From Paralcaligenes ureilyticus (GTDB lineage: Bacteria; Pseudomonadota; Gammaproteobacteria; Burkholderiales; Burkholderiaceae_B), in the NCBI RefSeq assembly GCF_004346225.1, contig NZ_SMAJ01000017.1:32490-96489 (forward strand): 64,000 nt of DNA, read 5' to 3'. The notes under the pieces were generated by a model. The model did no database searches, was not told the DNA's origin, and worked only from the letters and a program-made list of their open reading frames with translations. A program made the position numbers and the translations under genes. This document shows, piece after piece, positions 35,101 to 45,293 of this stretch (within the stretch, counting starts at the first letter, position 1; each line of letters starts with the position of its first letter).

Positions 35101-36447
35101 CTACGCCTTCGGAATACCTGCAGCCGGCATAGTTCGAACCGTCTCGACCTTGCCGCCGGCGAATTTCCATATGTTGATCGGCGTGATGACGTCGCCCGTC
35201 TTATCGAAATCGCACGGGCCGGCGGCGCCGGTATAGTTGATTTTCTTGCCGGCTTTGATCATTTTCATCATCTCGGTGATGCGCCCTTGATCGCCACCCT
35301 CAATGGCTTCGCCCGGAGGATTGGAAACCACCCGTAGTTGATCGCGCAAGGCCGTTCCGGTAATTTTTGCTGCATCCGTCGCGCCGTTGGCGATAACCTT
35401 GGCAAGCGCCAGGCCGATGACCATGGCGGCGTCATAGGCAGACGCGGTGAAGGGCGGGATTGTGTCGTGATGGAAGTCGGCCATGAATTGCTTGGCAAAG
35501 CTTTTGTACGAAGCGGTCGTCGTGTCCTCGCCGGTCGCGGTGCCCAGCTTGCCTTCCAGGTCTTTTGCGCCCACAGCCTTGACCACATCCAATGAGGCAT
35601 TGGCATCAGTGAACTGCCAACTGGTGAAGTTGAAGATATCGCGCGACTCTTTAAGGGCTACCGCGGTGTGCGCGGGATAAGTAATGGCCAACAACAGGTC
35701 GGGCTTGTCTTTAAAGGCGGTTGCAAGCTCTGATTTGTAGGTAGGCTGCACCTGTTCGGGGTGCGGCACCTGGGCAAGCACTTTGCCGCCGCGCTGCTCG
35801 AACGCTTTTGCAAACGAATTCGACAAACCCTGTCCATACGGGTTATTGATGTATATCGTGGATACTTTTTTAAACTTGTAATCCTTGATGATCTCGCCGT
35901 TGACAAGCTGGGCCGCGACGATCCCTTGCAAAGCGTCAGAGGCTGTAGTGCGATAGAGCAAATCGGCCGTGGCGTCGGCCGGAAGCACGGTGATGATGGG
36001 AGAGGTGGCACCGTTGGCGATTTGTAAAACACCCGCCGGAATCGAGACCGAAGTGGCGACTGCCACCGTAACGCCGCTGGACCACCCGCCCACAATTGCC
36101 GGCACCTTGTCGACATCGACCATTTTGCGCGCGGCCTGAACGCCCACGGTAGGCAAGGTCGCGGTGTCTGCCGTGACCAGCTTGGCAATGATGGGCCCGC
36201 CGAACACCTGGGTCGCGGCCTTGTTGATTTGATCGACAGCCATCTGCGCCGCGTCGCGGTAATAAGGACCGAACTCGGCCGCAGAGCCTGTCATGGGCGT
36301 GATCTGGCCCAGATTGATGGTGGGCGGCGCGGCCGCATAGGCGCGGCGGGACGGAAACGTGGTGCTTAGCACGACGGCGCCTCCGGCGGCACTGACAGAC
36401 AAAAGGAATTTACGGCGACTTGTGGAACTAGAGTTCTGATCAGTCAT
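35101..36447 (-). CDS. Liv-type periplasmic substrate-binding protein
   Basis: A 448-residue type I periplasmic binding protein of the leucine-binding family. The N-terminus has a twin-arginine-type signal, SRRKFLLSVSAAGGAVVL, ending near RRAYAAAP. The mature part reads TINLGQITPMTGSAAEFGPYYRDAAQ, of which LGQITPMTGSAAEFG is the family hallmark. It presumably serves the livGFHM transporter with which it converges. AAGGAGA precedes the ATG at 36447. Ligand is not determined; a Tat signal on such a receptor suggests folding before export. Confidence 0.9.
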   Translation of the reverse strand: MTDQNSSSTSRRKFLLSVSAAGGAVVLSTTFPSRRAYAAAPPTINLGQITPMTGSAAEFGPYYRDAAQMAVDQINKAATQVFGGPIIAKLVTADTATLPTVGVQAARKMVDVDKVPAIVGGWSSGVTVAVATSVSIPAGVLQIANGATSPIITVLPADATADLLYRTTASDALQGIVAAQLVNGEIIKDYKFKKVSTIYINNPYGQGLSNSFAKAFEQRGGKVLAQVPHPEQVQPTYKSELATAFKDKPDLLLAITYPAHTAVALKESRDIFNFTSWQFTDANASLDVVKAVGAKDLEGKLGTATGEDTTTASYKSFAKQFMADFHHDTIPPFTASAYDAAMVIGLALAKVIANGATDAAKITGTALRDQLRVVSNPPGEAIEGGDQGRITEMMKMIKAGKKINYTGAAGPCDFDKTGDVITPINIWKFAGGKVETVRTMPAAGIPKA

Positions 36448-36591
36448 GGTTTCTCCTTGGGATTGTTGACCTTCATCACACAGCCAATACGCCGGGCCTG
36501 GGTCTGGGTCTGGATATCCGGCGCGGTCTACTTGCAACTTTACATTACAGTCAGATTGATAAGGCCTGTCAAGCTAGTGGTTACGCGCGGT

Positions 36592-38049
36592 TCAGGCCGT
36601 GCCGCCCACCGTCAGGCCATCCATGCGCAAGGTCGGCATCCCCACTCCGACCGGCACGCTTTGCCCCTCTTTGCCGCAAGTGCCGACGCCTGAATCCAGT
36701 TGCAGGTCGTTGCCGATGAGGCTGACCCGGTTCATCGCGTCGGGCCCGTTTCCAATCAAAGTGGCCCCCTTGACCGGATAAGTGACCTTGCCGTTTTCAA
36801 TCATGTAGGCTTCGGACGCGGAAAAAACAAATTTACCGCTGGTAATGTCGACCTGCCCACCGCCAAAGTTGACGGCGTAAAGTCCTTTCTTGACCGAAGC
36901 GATAATTTCGGCCGGGTCTTCCTTGCCCGCCATCATGTAAGTGTTGGTCATGCGCGGCATGGGCAAATGCGCAAACGATTCACGCCTGCCATTGCCCGTG
37001 ACAGCCGTTTTCATGAGGCGGGCGTTCATCGAATCCTGCATATAGCCACGCAATATGCCGTCCTCGATCAGGACATTATGCTGGCTCGGGTTGCCTTCAT
37101 CGTCAATGTTCAAGGAGCCGCGTCTATCGGCCAGCGTGCCATCGTCGACCACGGTTACCCCTTTGGAGGCCACGCGCTTACCCATGCGGCCCGCAAAAAC
37201 GCTCGACCCCTTGCGGTTGAAGTCGCCTTCCAGCCCGTGCCCAACGGCTTCGTGCAATAGAATGCCGGGCCACCCAGAGCCCAGCACGACCGTCATTTCG
37301 CCTGCCGGCGCCGGCTTGGCCCGCAGATTGGTCAACGCTTCATGGGCCGCCCGATCAACGTAGGACTTCAAAATGGAGTCGGTGAAGTAAGCCAGGCCAG
37401 TGCGGCCACCCCCGCCGCCATGGCCCATTTCACGGCGGCCATCGCGCTCGGCGATGACGGTCAGCGATAACCGCACCAAGGGCCGCACGTCGGCCGCCAG
37501 GCGGCCATCGCTGCCGGCTACCAGGATAACGTCATATTCGGCACCCAGGCTGGCCATGACCTGGATGATATGCGGGTCGGCCGCACGCGCCATGGTCTCT
37601 ACACGCCCAAGCAATGCCACCTTGTCAGGCGCAGACAGCGTGTTGAGCGGATCGATCGCCGGATACAGATCATGCGCCTTGCGCGCCTGCCCGGTGACAA
37701 CCTTTTGACGCCCTCCCCCTTGGCGGCCAATGGTGCGCACAGTGCGAGCCGACGACAGCAAGGCCTCGGGCGACAGGGCATCGGAGTAGGCAAACGCGGT
37801 TTTTTCGCCGCTAATGGCGCGCACCCCCACCCCTTGTCCAATTGAAAAACTGCCGGTTTTTACTATCCCTTCTTCCAGGCTCCAGCCTTCGCTGCGAGTA
37901 TATTGAAAATACAGATCGGCATAATCGACCTTATGGGTGAAAATTTCGCCCAGGGCCCGCGCCATATCCGATTCGCTCAAGCCCCACGGGTCCAGCAACA
38001 CAGATTTGGCGGTGGCCAGGGCATTAATGGCAGGATCAGACAGTTTCAT
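36592..38049 (-). CDS. tldD: Metalloprotease TldD
   Basis: A 485-residue TldD/PmbA family peptidase. The zinc site [11 protein letters not shown] is visible near residue 265, and the C-terminal [20 protein letters not shown] carries the conserved Cys and metal-associated segment. The family acts in the cytoplasm with TldE (PmbA) in peptide maturation and toxin/antitoxin turnover; no partner gene is in the window. The nitrilase-family gene lies 47 bases upstream in the same direction, an association seen in several betaproteobacteria. Confidence 0.94.
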   Translation of the reverse strand: MKLSDPAINALATAKSVLLDPWGLSESDMARALGEIFTHKVDYADLYFQYTRSEGWSLEEGIVKTGSFSIGQGVGVRAISGEKTAFAYSDALSPEALLSSARTVRTIGRQGGGRQKVVTGQARKAHDLYPAIDPLNTLSAPDKVALLGRVETMARAADPHIIQVMASLGAEYDVILVAGSDGRLAADVRPLVRLSLTVIAERDGRREMGHGGGGGRTGLAYFTDSILKSYVDRAAHEALTNLRAKPAPAGEMTVVLGSGWPGILLHEAVGHGLEGDFNRKGSSVFAGRMGKRVASKGVTVVDDGTLADRRGSLNIDDEGNPSQHNVLIEDGILRGYMQDSMNARLMKTAVTGNGRRESFAHLPMPRMTNTYMMAGKEDPAEIIASVKKGLYAVNFGGGQVDITSGKFVFSASEAYMIENGKVTYPVKGATLIGNGPDAMNRVSLIGNDLQLDSGVGTCGKEGQSVPVGVGMPTLRMDGLTVGGTA

Positions 38050-38096
38050 GGTTATGCGCTTCGCGTAATGAGTCGACAGGATTAACAGTAACAGGT

Positions 38097-38915
38097 TTAC
38101 ATCGTGCGGTGTTTCAAGGCGGGCAACGATAACCGAACGTCTTGCAATCGTTGTTGATCGACCGCGCCGATGACAAAACCGGGGCCTTCCGGGCAGACAT
38201 CCATAATATCGCCCCAGGGGTCGATCAAAATGGAATGCCCCCAGGTACGACGGCCATTTTCATGTTTTCCGCCCTGCGCCGGTGCCAGTACATAGCATTG
38301 ATTTTCAATAGCCCGGGCGCGGAGCAGGATTTCCCAATGGGCGGATCCGGTTGTATAGGTAAATGCCGCCGGTACGATTATCAGGCTAAGCTCGCCCAGC
38401 GCCCGGTAAAACTCGGGAAAGCGCAAATCATAGCAAATCGACAAGCCCGTTTTTCCGCACGGAGCATCGAATAATTGAGGCGTATTTTCACCCGGACGGA
38501 TTGAAATGGTTTCGTCATAGGATTCGGTGCCTTTTTTAAACCCAAATAAATGAATTTTGTCGTAACGCGCCACTCGAGTGCCGGATGGATCGAAAACCAG
38601 GCTGGAATTATAGATACGATTATCATCCGGGCTTTCCAGCGGAATCGTTCCTCCCACCAGCCAAACGCCATATTGCCGGGCTTGTTCGGCCAGGAATTCC
38701 TGAATGGGGCCTTGGCCCAACGATTCACGCAAGGCAAGCTTGTCGCGATCGTGCCGGCCCATTATGCAGAAATATTCCGGCAACGCTATTAATTCCGCAC
38801 CTGCCTGGGCCGCTTTTTTTATCAGTACCGCAGCCTGCTCCAGATTCACCGTCAGATCTGTGGTCGATACCGTTTGAATAGCCGCGACTTTAAAGATTTG
38901 TTTTAGTGCTGTCAT
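38097..38915 (-). CDS. Carbon-nitrogen hydrolase (Nit1/deaminated glutathione amidase type)
   Basis: A 272-residue nitrilase-superfamily amidase. The catalytic triad is visible: Glu in [12 protein letters not shown], Lys in [10 protein letters not shown] and Cys in [15 protein letters not shown]. The pattern fits the Nit1 group, which hydrolyses deaminated glutathione. The ATG at 38915 gives [14 protein letters not shown], the usual start; a start six codons earlier is possible. It precedes tldD, perhaps in one transcript. Confidence 0.88.
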   Translation of the reverse strand: MTALKQIFKVAAIQTVSTTDLTVNLEQAAVLIKKAAQAGAELIALPEYFCIMGRHDRDKLALRESLGQGPIQEFLAEQARQYGVWLVGGTIPLESPDDNRIYNSSLVFDPSGTRVARYDKIHLFGFKKGTESYDETISIRPGENTPQLFDAPCGKTGLSICYDLRFPEFYRALGELSLIIVPAAFTYTTGSAHWEILLRARAIENQCYVLAPAQGGKHENGRRTWGHSILIDPWGDIMDVCPEGPGFVIGAVDQQRLQDVRLSLPALKHRTM

Positions 38916-39042
38916 AGTAATGTTATAAATCACAAAATATTAAACATAATCGAATATAATAAAGAGCAATCGCTAACCATTAAAAAATCGATGTTATTAT
39001 TCCTTCGCCAAATTAACGGGAATACACAAACAGGAACACACA

Positions 39043-39411
39043 ATGACCCGCGACACCTATTCTGCACTTAAACTGAAAATCGAAAAAGAAATTGTAAAAC
39101 TGCAAAAAAAGGCTCACGATCTTCAGGCAAAACGGCGCAATCCGATTATTACATCCATTATCCGCTCCATGGCCGACTACGATATTACGCCCGAAGAAAT
39201 CGCGGCCGCATATCATAAACGCGGCGGCAAAGCCTCCACACCCAAAACGGCGGCTAAAACAGCATCCAAACCCGCAACCAAACGTACCGTGCCCGTCAAA
39301 TATCGCCACCCCAAAACAGGCGAGTGCTGGACGGGCCGCGGCAAGGCTCCCCGCTGGATAACCGCAGCCGAAGCAGCAGGCGAAAACCGCGAAAGCTTTC
39401 GGCTTGCCTGA
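39043..39411 (+). CDS. H-NS family histone-like nucleoid protein
   Basis: A 122-residue protein. The N-terminal half is a coiled-coil oligomerisation region (LKLKIEKEIVKLQKKAHDL), followed by an Ala/Lys/Thr-rich linker, and the C-terminal H-NS DNA-binding domain has YRHPKTGECWTGRGKAPRW with the minor-groove hook GRGKAP. It would silence AT-rich, often foreign DNA. The upstream region 38930-39005 is itself AT-rich, consistent with autoregulation. AGGAA precedes the ATG. Confidence 0.92.
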   Translation: MTRDTYSALKLKIEKEIVKLQKKAHDLQAKRRNPIITSIIRSMADYDITPEEIAAAYHKRGGKASTPKTAAKTASKPATKRTVPVKYRHPKTGECWTGRGKAPRWITAAEAAGENRESFRLA

Positions 39412-39444
39412 CCAACACCCCCGCACATGCCTGGCGTGGGACAA

Positions 39445-39470
39445 TGGCACCCACAAGGAGTGCCGCTACA
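39445..39470 (+). repeat. IP26 interspersed palindrome
   Basis: Stem GGCACCC/GAGTGCC with one mismatch, standard tail, between the convergent H-NS-like and lipoprotein genes. Confidence 0.85.
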
Positions 39471-39488
39471 ATGCCCTCCCGCGCATGC

Positions 39489-40121
39489 CTAGCGCGGATT
39501 TATTTCATACCTTATTACCCGAACCTGCCCATTATTACCGGGGAAGCCCTCAAAAACAGCTCTGGCCAGATAAGGCATTATGGCAGGCAGATTATCGCTG
39601 CCACTCATATTGACCGCGCTGGAACGGTATACTTCGGCCCCGTGGCGGTCGCGATCCTTAATGGAAACCGATAAGGTGTTTTTATAATACTGAACCGGCA
39701 CGTAAGCAACCGACGGTCCAAAATACATTCCACCTGCCCAGCCCCGGTTGTAAGGCCCAAAACCATTATAAAAAGGCGGGTCGACATATTGCTGCGTCCA
39801 GCTTTGCACCAACGGGTTCTCGTAGGTAAACGACACGTCGAACCGCGCACGCTTGCCGGAAGTGGCTTCAACCAGCCCTGTAGGACCGATTGCCGCGCGC
39901 AACATATCGGCAAAGCTATCGTACTCAAGGTTGTTTGCACGGGCCGTGCTGGGCACAAATTCATACGTCTGGCCCTGAACCCCCGCCGGCCACTGCTGAT
40001 ATGAGGTTACACGCGTCGAAAGAGTGGCTGCGCATCCGGCCAGCAACGACACGCTGGCCATTAACACGCAACGCCGCCAAAAACCGCTTTGTGCCATTTC
40101 AATCATTTTAGCGTGCCACAT
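39489..40121 (-). CDS. DUF4136-type lipoprotein
   Basis: A protein of about 210 residues with a lipoprotein signal: basic residues (FWRRC), hydrophobic core LMASVSLL and lipobox LAGC|AA. After the cysteine comes STRVTSYQQWPAGVQGQTYEF, whose core TSYQQWPAG and the later YDSFADMLRAAIGPTGLVEA match DUF4136 proteins of the outer membrane. Start is uncertain: ATGs at 40121, 40106 and 40097 are all possible, and the last gives the most typical signal length. Function of the family is unknown. Confidence 0.78.
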   Translation of the reverse strand: MWHAKMIEMAQSGFWRRCVLMASVSLLAGCAATLSTRVTSYQQWPAGVQGQTYEFVPSTARANNLEYDSFADMLRAAIGPTGLVEATSGKRARFDVSFTYENPLVQSWTQQYVDPPFYNGFGPYNRGWAGGMYFGPSVAYVPVQYYKNTLSVSIKDRDRHGAEVYRSSAVNMSGSDNLPAIMPYLARAVFEGFPGNNGQVRVIRYEINPR

Positions 40122-40306
40122 AATCCTACCCCCGCGCGGCCATATCCAATCCCGCCCCAAATCTTGAGCTTCCAACCAATACTATAGCTTTAAACCAACT
40201 CCTATAAGACCGCCGATACGCCATAAAGTTTACAGACGCGAGCAAAACAACCCCATCGCACAAACACTACAATACAAACCACTACAGCTGATTCCAGGTT
40301 TAGCCC

Positions 40307-43000
40307 ATGCGCACGGATACTCCCCAGACAATTGCCCGTCTCGATTACCTCCCCTACCCCTATCGTCTCCCTCAGGTAGAACTGACCTTTGATCTGGACG
40401 CCACGCTGACCCGGGTCAGCAGCCGGTTGCACTTCGAACGCACCACACCACGCAACCAGCCACTGGTACTCAACGGCGAAGATCTGCCGCTGGAATCGAT
40501 TGCGCTCGACGGCCAAGTGCTGCGCCCCGATCAATATCGCCTGGACGACCACGCCCTTACGCTATTCCCCGTCACGGAGACCTTCATCGTTGAGATAGTC
40601 AGCCGATGCCGGCCGGCCGAGAACTCAACGCTAATGGGTCTGTACGTTTCCGGCGAAAGTCTGTTTACCCAATGCGAGGCCGAAGGATTTCGCCGCATTA
40701 CCTGGTTCCCGGACCGCCCCGATGTCATGTCGCGTTATCGAGTCACGCTGCTGGCCGATAAGGCCCGGTACCCCTTTTTACTCTCGAATGGAAATCGGCA
40801 AAACGCCGAGGAGCTTGCCGACGGCAGACACTCGGCAACATGGGAAGACCCTCACCCAAAGCCCTGCTACCTCTTTGCCCTGGTTGCCGGCCACTTCAGT
40901 TGCCACGAACAAACGATCCAGACCCGTAGCGGCCGGCAAGCCTTGCTGCAGGTTTATAGCGACCCGGGTTCCGAGTCGAAAACCGAATGGGCGCTCGCGT
41001 CCCTGGTCCACGCGGTCAAATGGGACGAACAACGATTTGGCCTGGAACTGGATTTGGATCGTTTCATGGTCGTGGCGGCGCGCGACTTCAATATGGGCGC
41101 CATGGAAAACAAAGGCCTGAACATTTTCAATTCCGCCTATGTGCTGGCCGATCCGCAAACGGCCACCGACGTCACCTATCGCGCCATTGAAGCCGTTATC
41201 GGCCATGAATACTTCCATAACTGGACCGGCAACCGCGTCACCTGCCGCGACTGGTTTCAGCTTTCCCTGAAAGAAGGCCTGACGGTGTTCCGCGACCAGG
41301 AATTCTCGGCCGACATGCTGGCGCAAGGCTTGCCGGCGCAAGAAGCCAAAAGCGCCCGCGCGGTAAAACGCATCGACGATGTCAGTACACTGCGAATGGC
41401 ACAATTTCCCGAAGACTCGGGCCCGATGGCGCATCCCATACGTCCGGAAAGTTATCAGGAAATCGGCAACTTCTACACGGCCACCGTTTACGAAAAAGGC
41501 GCCGAAGTCATACGAATGCAGCACACGCTGCTGGGCGAAGCGGGCTTTCGGGCCGGGCTGGACGAATACTTCCGCCGCCACGATGGCAGCGCGGTCACCT
41601 GCGACGACTTCGTCAATGCCATGGAGTCGGTCTACACACGGCAAAACCCCGGCAAGACGCTCGATACCTTTCGCCGCTGGTACGAGCAGGCCGGTACGCC
41701 GCACGTCAAGGTAGAACTTGACTTTGACGCCCGGCAACAACGCTGCACGCTTACGCTCAGCCAGCACAACGAGCCGGCCGGCATCGAAAAATTCCTCACG
41801 CCCCCGCAAACCAAGCTGCCACTGCATATCCCCTTTGCCGTGGGCTTGCTGGACCAGGCCGGGCGCCCTCTTGTTATCCATTACCAAGGCCAGGCTTACG
41901 ATACGCTGGTGCTCGAATTGTGCGACGAGCGCCAGACCTGGGTTTTCGATCAAATCCCCGAGGCACCCATCCCGTCGCTATTGCGCAATTTCTCGGCTCC
42001 TGTCATTGTCGAGTATGCCGGCACCAATGCCGAACTGGCCTTGCTGGCCCAATGCGATACCGATCCGTTTGCCCGCTGGGAGGCTGGCCAGGAGCTGGCA
42101 AACCGCCAACTGCTGGCGCTGGTCAAGGCCGTTCAGGACGGGCGGGAGCTCGCGGTCGAACCCGATTTCATCGAAACATGGCGCGCCCTGCTTCAAGACA
42201 CCCACCTGACACCCGCCTATCAGGCGCGGGCTTTGACCTTGCCAGCCGAAAAGGTGCTGCTGGAAAAAACGTCGCCCATGGACCCGATCGCCGTCGCCCG
42301 CGCACGCGCCGAGCTGCGCCGCGTATTGGGCCTGGCACTGGGGCCGCTATGGCTGGCCGCGTACCATAACGCCGACGACCATACGGGCAAATATCAGCCC
42401 GATGCACGGTCGGCCGGCCGCCGCGCCTTGAAAAATCTGGCGCTGGCTTACCTGATGGCGGGCGAACACCGCGAAGCGCCAACGCTTGCGCTAAAGCAAT
42501 ACTACGACGCCCAAAACATGACTGACCGCATGGGTGGCTTGTCGGCACTGGTCAATTTTTCCGACACGCCCGCAGGCTCTCAAGCCCTGAGCCATTTTTA
42601 TGAACAGTGGCAACACGAGCCGCTGGTCATAGACCGCTGGTTCACCCTGCAGGCAACGGCGCCCACCACGCATATCGACACGATACGCACGCTGATGCAG
42701 CACCCGGCCTTCACGCTACGCAATCCCAACCGGGCCAGATCGTTGATTTTCCAATTCTGCATGAACAACATGCAAGGCGTGCACACTACCCAAGGCTATG
42801 AGTACTGGGCCGATCAAGTGATAGCCCTGGACCGGATCAATCCGGAAATAGCGGCGCGCCTGGCCCGCGCGTTCGATAACTGGACGCGTTATATTCCATC
42901 CAGCCGCCAAACCATAAAGCACGAGCTCGAACGCATACAGGCTCAGAACCCGCTGTCGCGCAATGTGGCTGAAATCGTGTCCAAAGCCTTAAAAATTTAA
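40307..43000 (+). CDS. pepN: Aminopeptidase N
   Basis: An 897-residue M1 zinc aminopeptidase. The substrate-binding GAMEN motif (MGAMENKGLNIF) and the zinc motif HEYFHNWTGNR with the distal Glu in LKEGLTVFRDQEFS are all present near residues 262-325. The C-terminal half is the DUF3458 helical domain typical of bacterial PepN. It removes N-terminal residues from peptides in the cytoplasm. fbp follows after 15 bases, likely in the same transcript. Confidence 0.95.
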   Translation: MRTDTPQTIARLDYLPYPYRLPQVELTFDLDATLTRVSSRLHFERTTPRNQPLVLNGEDLPLESIALDGQVLRPDQYRLDDHALTLFPVTETFIVEIVSRCRPAENSTLMGLYVSGESLFTQCEAEGFRRITWFPDRPDVMSRYRVTLLADKARYPFLLSNGNRQNAEELADGRHSATWEDPHPKPCYLFALVAGHFSCHEQTIQTRSGRQALLQVYSDPGSESKTEWALASLVHAVKWDEQRFGLELDLDRFMVVAARDFNMGAMENKGLNIFNSAYVLADPQTATDVTYRAIEAVIGHEYFHNWTGNRVTCRDWFQLSLKEGLTVFRDQEFSADMLAQGLPAQEAKSARAVKRIDDVSTLRMAQFPEDSGPMAHPIRPESYQEIGNFYTATVYEKGAEVIRMQHTLLGEAGFRAGLDEYFRRHDGSAVTCDDFVNAMESVYTRQNPGKTLDTFRRWYEQAGTPHVKVELDFDARQQRCTLTLSQHNEPAGIEKFLTPPQTKLPLHIPFAVGLLDQAGRPLVIHYQGQAYDTLVLELCDERQTWVFDQIPEAPIPSLLRNFSAPVIVEYAGTNAELALLAQCDTDPFARWEAGQELANRQLLALVKAVQDGRELAVEPDFIETWRALLQDTHLTPAYQARALTLPAEKVLLEKTSPMDPIAVARARAELRRVLGLALGPLWLAAYHNADDHTGKYQPDARSAGRRALKNLALAYLMAGEHREAPTLALKQYYDAQNMTDRMGGLSALVNFSDTPAGSQALSHFYEQWQHEPLVIDRWFTLQATAPTTHIDTIRTLMQHPAFTLRNPNRARSLIFQFCMNNMQGVHTTQGYEYWADQVIALDRINPEIAARLARAFDNWTRYIPSSRQTIKHELERIQAQNPLSRNVAEIVSKALKI

Positions 43001-43015
43001 TTGCAGGAGCCCATT

Positions 43016-44038
43016 TTGAAACGTATAACCCTGACGCAGTATCTGGTTGAGCAACAGCGGAAAAAACAGGCCGTCTCCGCCGAAGTGAGACTCTTGATCG
43101 AAACCGTTGCCCGAGCCTGCAAGGCCATAGGCCACACCGTCGGCAAAGGCGCGCTGGGTGGCGTGCTGGGCAGCCTGGGCACCGAAAACGTGCAGGGCGA
43201 GATCCAGAAAAAACTCGATGTGCTGTCCAACGAAATCCTGCTCGAAGCCAATGAATGGGGTGGGCACCTGGCCGCCATGGCGTCCGAAGAAATGGAGACC
43301 ATCCATCGCATCCCCAATCGCTATCCCAAGGGCGAGTACCTACTGTTGTTCGATCCGCTGGACGGCTCGTCCAACATCGACGTCAATGTGTCCATAGGCA
43401 CGATTTTTTCGGTACTGCACGCGCCACATCATGCGTCCGGACGCGAGGTGGACGAACAGGACTTCTTGCAGGCCGGCGCCCAACAGGTAGCGGCCGGTTA
43501 CGCCGTCTACGGACCGCAAAGCACGCTCGTGCTCACGGTGGGCACCGGCGTGGTGGGTTTCACGCTGGACCGTGAAATGGGCTCCTGGATACTGACCAGC
43601 GAAAGCATCACCATACCGGAGCAGACGGCCGAATTTGCCATCAACATGTCCAATATGCGCCATTGGGAAGCGCCCGTGAAACGCTACATAGACGAATGCC
43701 TCGCCGGCAAGGAAGGCCCGCTGGGCAAGGATTACAACATGCGCTGGATCGCCTCGATGGTGTCTGACGTGCACCGTATCCTGACCCGCGGCGGCATCTT
43801 CATGTACCCGCGCGACAAACGCTCATCGGGCAAAAACGGCAAGTTAAGACTGATGTACGAAGCCAACCCCATGAGTTTTATCGTCGAACAGGCGGGCGGC
43901 GCCGCCGTTGACGGCGCGCACCGCATCCTGGATACCCAACCCGGTGCCTTGCACCAGCGCATAGGCGTTATCCTGGGTTCCAAGGCCGAAGTCGAGCGCG
44001 TACAGCGCTATCACCAGGAAGCGTCTGGTAGCGTGTAG
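43016..44038 (+). CDS. fbp: Fructose-1,6-bisphosphatase class 1
   Basis: A 340-residue FBPase of gluconeogenesis. Metal-binding motifs [16 protein letters not shown] and [12 protein letters not shown] are present, with [17 protein letters not shown] near the C-terminus. The start is taken as TTG at 43016, with AGGAG nine bases upstream, giving the normal N-terminus (M)[13 protein letters not shown]; a second TTG at 43001 is less likely. It follows pepN by 15 bases. The order pepN-fbp is familiar from Alcaligenaceae genomes. Confidence 0.95.
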   Translation: MKRITLTQYLVEQQRKKQAVSAEVRLLIETVARACKAIGHTVGKGALGGVLGSLGTENVQGEIQKKLDVLSNEILLEANEWGGHLAAMASEEMETIHRIPNRYPKGEYLLLFDPLDGSSNIDVNVSIGTIFSVLHAPHHASGREVDEQDFLQAGAQQVAAGYAVYGPQSTLVLTVGTGVVGFTLDREMGSWILTSESITIPEQTAEFAINMSNMRHWEAPVKRYIDECLAGKEGPLGKDYNMRWIASMVSDVHRILTRGGIFMYPRDKRSSGKNGKLRLMYEANPMSFIVEQAGGAAVDGAHRILDTQPGALHQRIGVILGSKAEVERVQRYHQEASGSV

Positions 44039-44062
44039 ATGCTGTCTGCCTGCTGGCAATTG

Positions 44063-44088
44063 TGGCACCCACAAGGGGTGCCGCTACA
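44063..44088 (+). repeat. IP26 interspersed palindrome
   Basis: Perfect standard copy, stem GGCACCC/GGGTGCC, between fbp and the convergent LysR gene. The bases that follow, TGAACGGCGGGTACGTTT, resemble the spacer of the inverted pairs, but the second arm is lost. Confidence 0.88.
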
Positions 44089-44146
44089 TGAACGGCGGGT
44101 ACGTTTCATTGGCGGCGGGCACGTGTTTGTTGTAATGCCCCAGCCC

Positions 44147-45079
44147 TTATTTTTCAGAGCCTAATAGCGACGCACCTTCCCATAAGCCGTCGTTAATCAG
44201 CCCACGCGCCACGTCTTTGAGCACGACGCGCGTTGCCAAGGCGGCGGGAGACAGCTCTTCGTCCGGCCGGCTGGTCAAGATACTGCATCGGTGCAACGAT
44301 TTATCGGCGATGGGAATCAATACGATATTTTCGTTATGAATGAACGAAGTCGCCGAACTGGGATGTATGGTGGCCCCCATGCCGGCCTGCACGGCACCTA
44401 TAAGCGTATTGAGCCCGTCAATTTCCGCCACCACATTGGGAATGATGTTTTTTCGCTTGAAGGCATTCATGATGATGCTCACCAGGGTATGCCTGCCGCT
44501 GGGCAATATGAGGGGCAGCTTGCCCAGATGCTCAAGGCGGGTGCTTTTACCCTTGGGCATGCCGGGCAGAGTATTCATGCCGATGACAAAGAGATATTCC
44601 TTCAATAGCGGAGTGACGCTCATCCGGTGATCCTCGCCCATGTCGAATCGCATGGTCAAGTCCAGCCTTCTGGAATCCAGCAAAGCTGTCAGATGCGCCG
44701 ATAATCCTTCGACGATATGCAGCTGTATTTTGGGGTAGCGTTCGCGCATGGCCTTCAGGAGCGGAAGAGCCAGCATCAATGCAGTGGTGGGAGCCATCCC
44801 TACGCTGACTTTTCCGGACAGGCGCCCTTCCTGAGCTGCGCTGGAGGCGATTTTTACCTGACGCAGCACGATTTGGGCGTGCTCCCGGAATTCGATCCCG
44901 GCCCCGGTAGGTACAACGCCTGTCGACAGCCGTTGAAGCAGGCGGGTGGAAAGCTCGCTTTCGAGGCGGCTGATCTGCTGACTCAATGTCGAGGTCGTGA
45001 CATTGAACTCAATGGCCGCCCGGCCCATGCTGCCCAGTTCTACCACTCGAACAAAATAACGCAGCTGTTTTAATTCCAT
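44147..45079 (-). CDS. LysR-type transcriptional regulator
   Basis: A 310-residue LysR protein with N-terminal helix-turn-helix (LRYFVRVVELGSMGRAAIEF, then TTSTLSQQISRLESELSTRL) and an effector domain with the Nac/Cbl-like segment ILPSGRHTLVSIIM. It is divergent from the class II aldolase operon, and a palindrome GTTTAAT-TTT-ATTAAAC lies between the two. I infer that it controls that operon in response to a pathway acid. Confidence 0.92.
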   Translation of the reverse strand: MELKQLRYFVRVVELGSMGRAAIEFNVTTSTLSQQISRLESELSTRLLQRLSTGVVPTGAGIEFREHAQIVLRQVKIASSAAQEGRLSGKVSVGMAPTTALMLALPLLKAMRERYPKIQLHIVEGLSAHLTALLDSRRLDLTMRFDMGEDHRMSVTPLLKEYLFVIGMNTLPGMPKGKSTRLEHLGKLPLILPSGRHTLVSIIMNAFKRKNIIPNVVAEIDGLNTLIGAVQAGMGATIHPSSATSFIHNENIVLIPIADKSLHRCSILTSRPDEELSPAALATRVVLKDVARGLINDGLWEGASLLGSEK

Positions 45080-45140
45080 ACGAAAGCGGCCCGGTGGGCA
45101 ATTTGAGTCTCAGGGTTGTTCACAAGGGATCGGCACCAGC

Positions 45141-45157
45141 GTTTAATTTTATTAAAC
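45141..45157. promoter_or_regulatory. Candidate LysR-type operator
   Basis: GTTTAAT, three T, ATTAAAC: a perfect 7-bp palindrome with T-N11-A spacing, between the divergent LysR and aldolase genes, 62 bases from the regulator's start. Confidence 0.6.
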
Positions 45158-45293
45158 ACCCCTTGCGTTTTGCTGTCTAGCGGAGTTTCCAATACCCGCA
45201 TAGAGTCATGGTCAAGCCAATATTTGTTTTAGCGTTACCAGGCCTGCTTCCCATTTTCATTTCGCAAGGCCGGGCAAACGTCCGGAGGGTTTT

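Noticed and set aside
40778..41953. 391-codon open frame opposite pepN
   Set aside because: It lies entirely antisense to a well-defined aminopeptidase. The product has no family motifs, and long antisense frames are expected in GC-rich genes. The same applies to the long frames opposite purD (51943-52974) and livH/livM (33180-34169).
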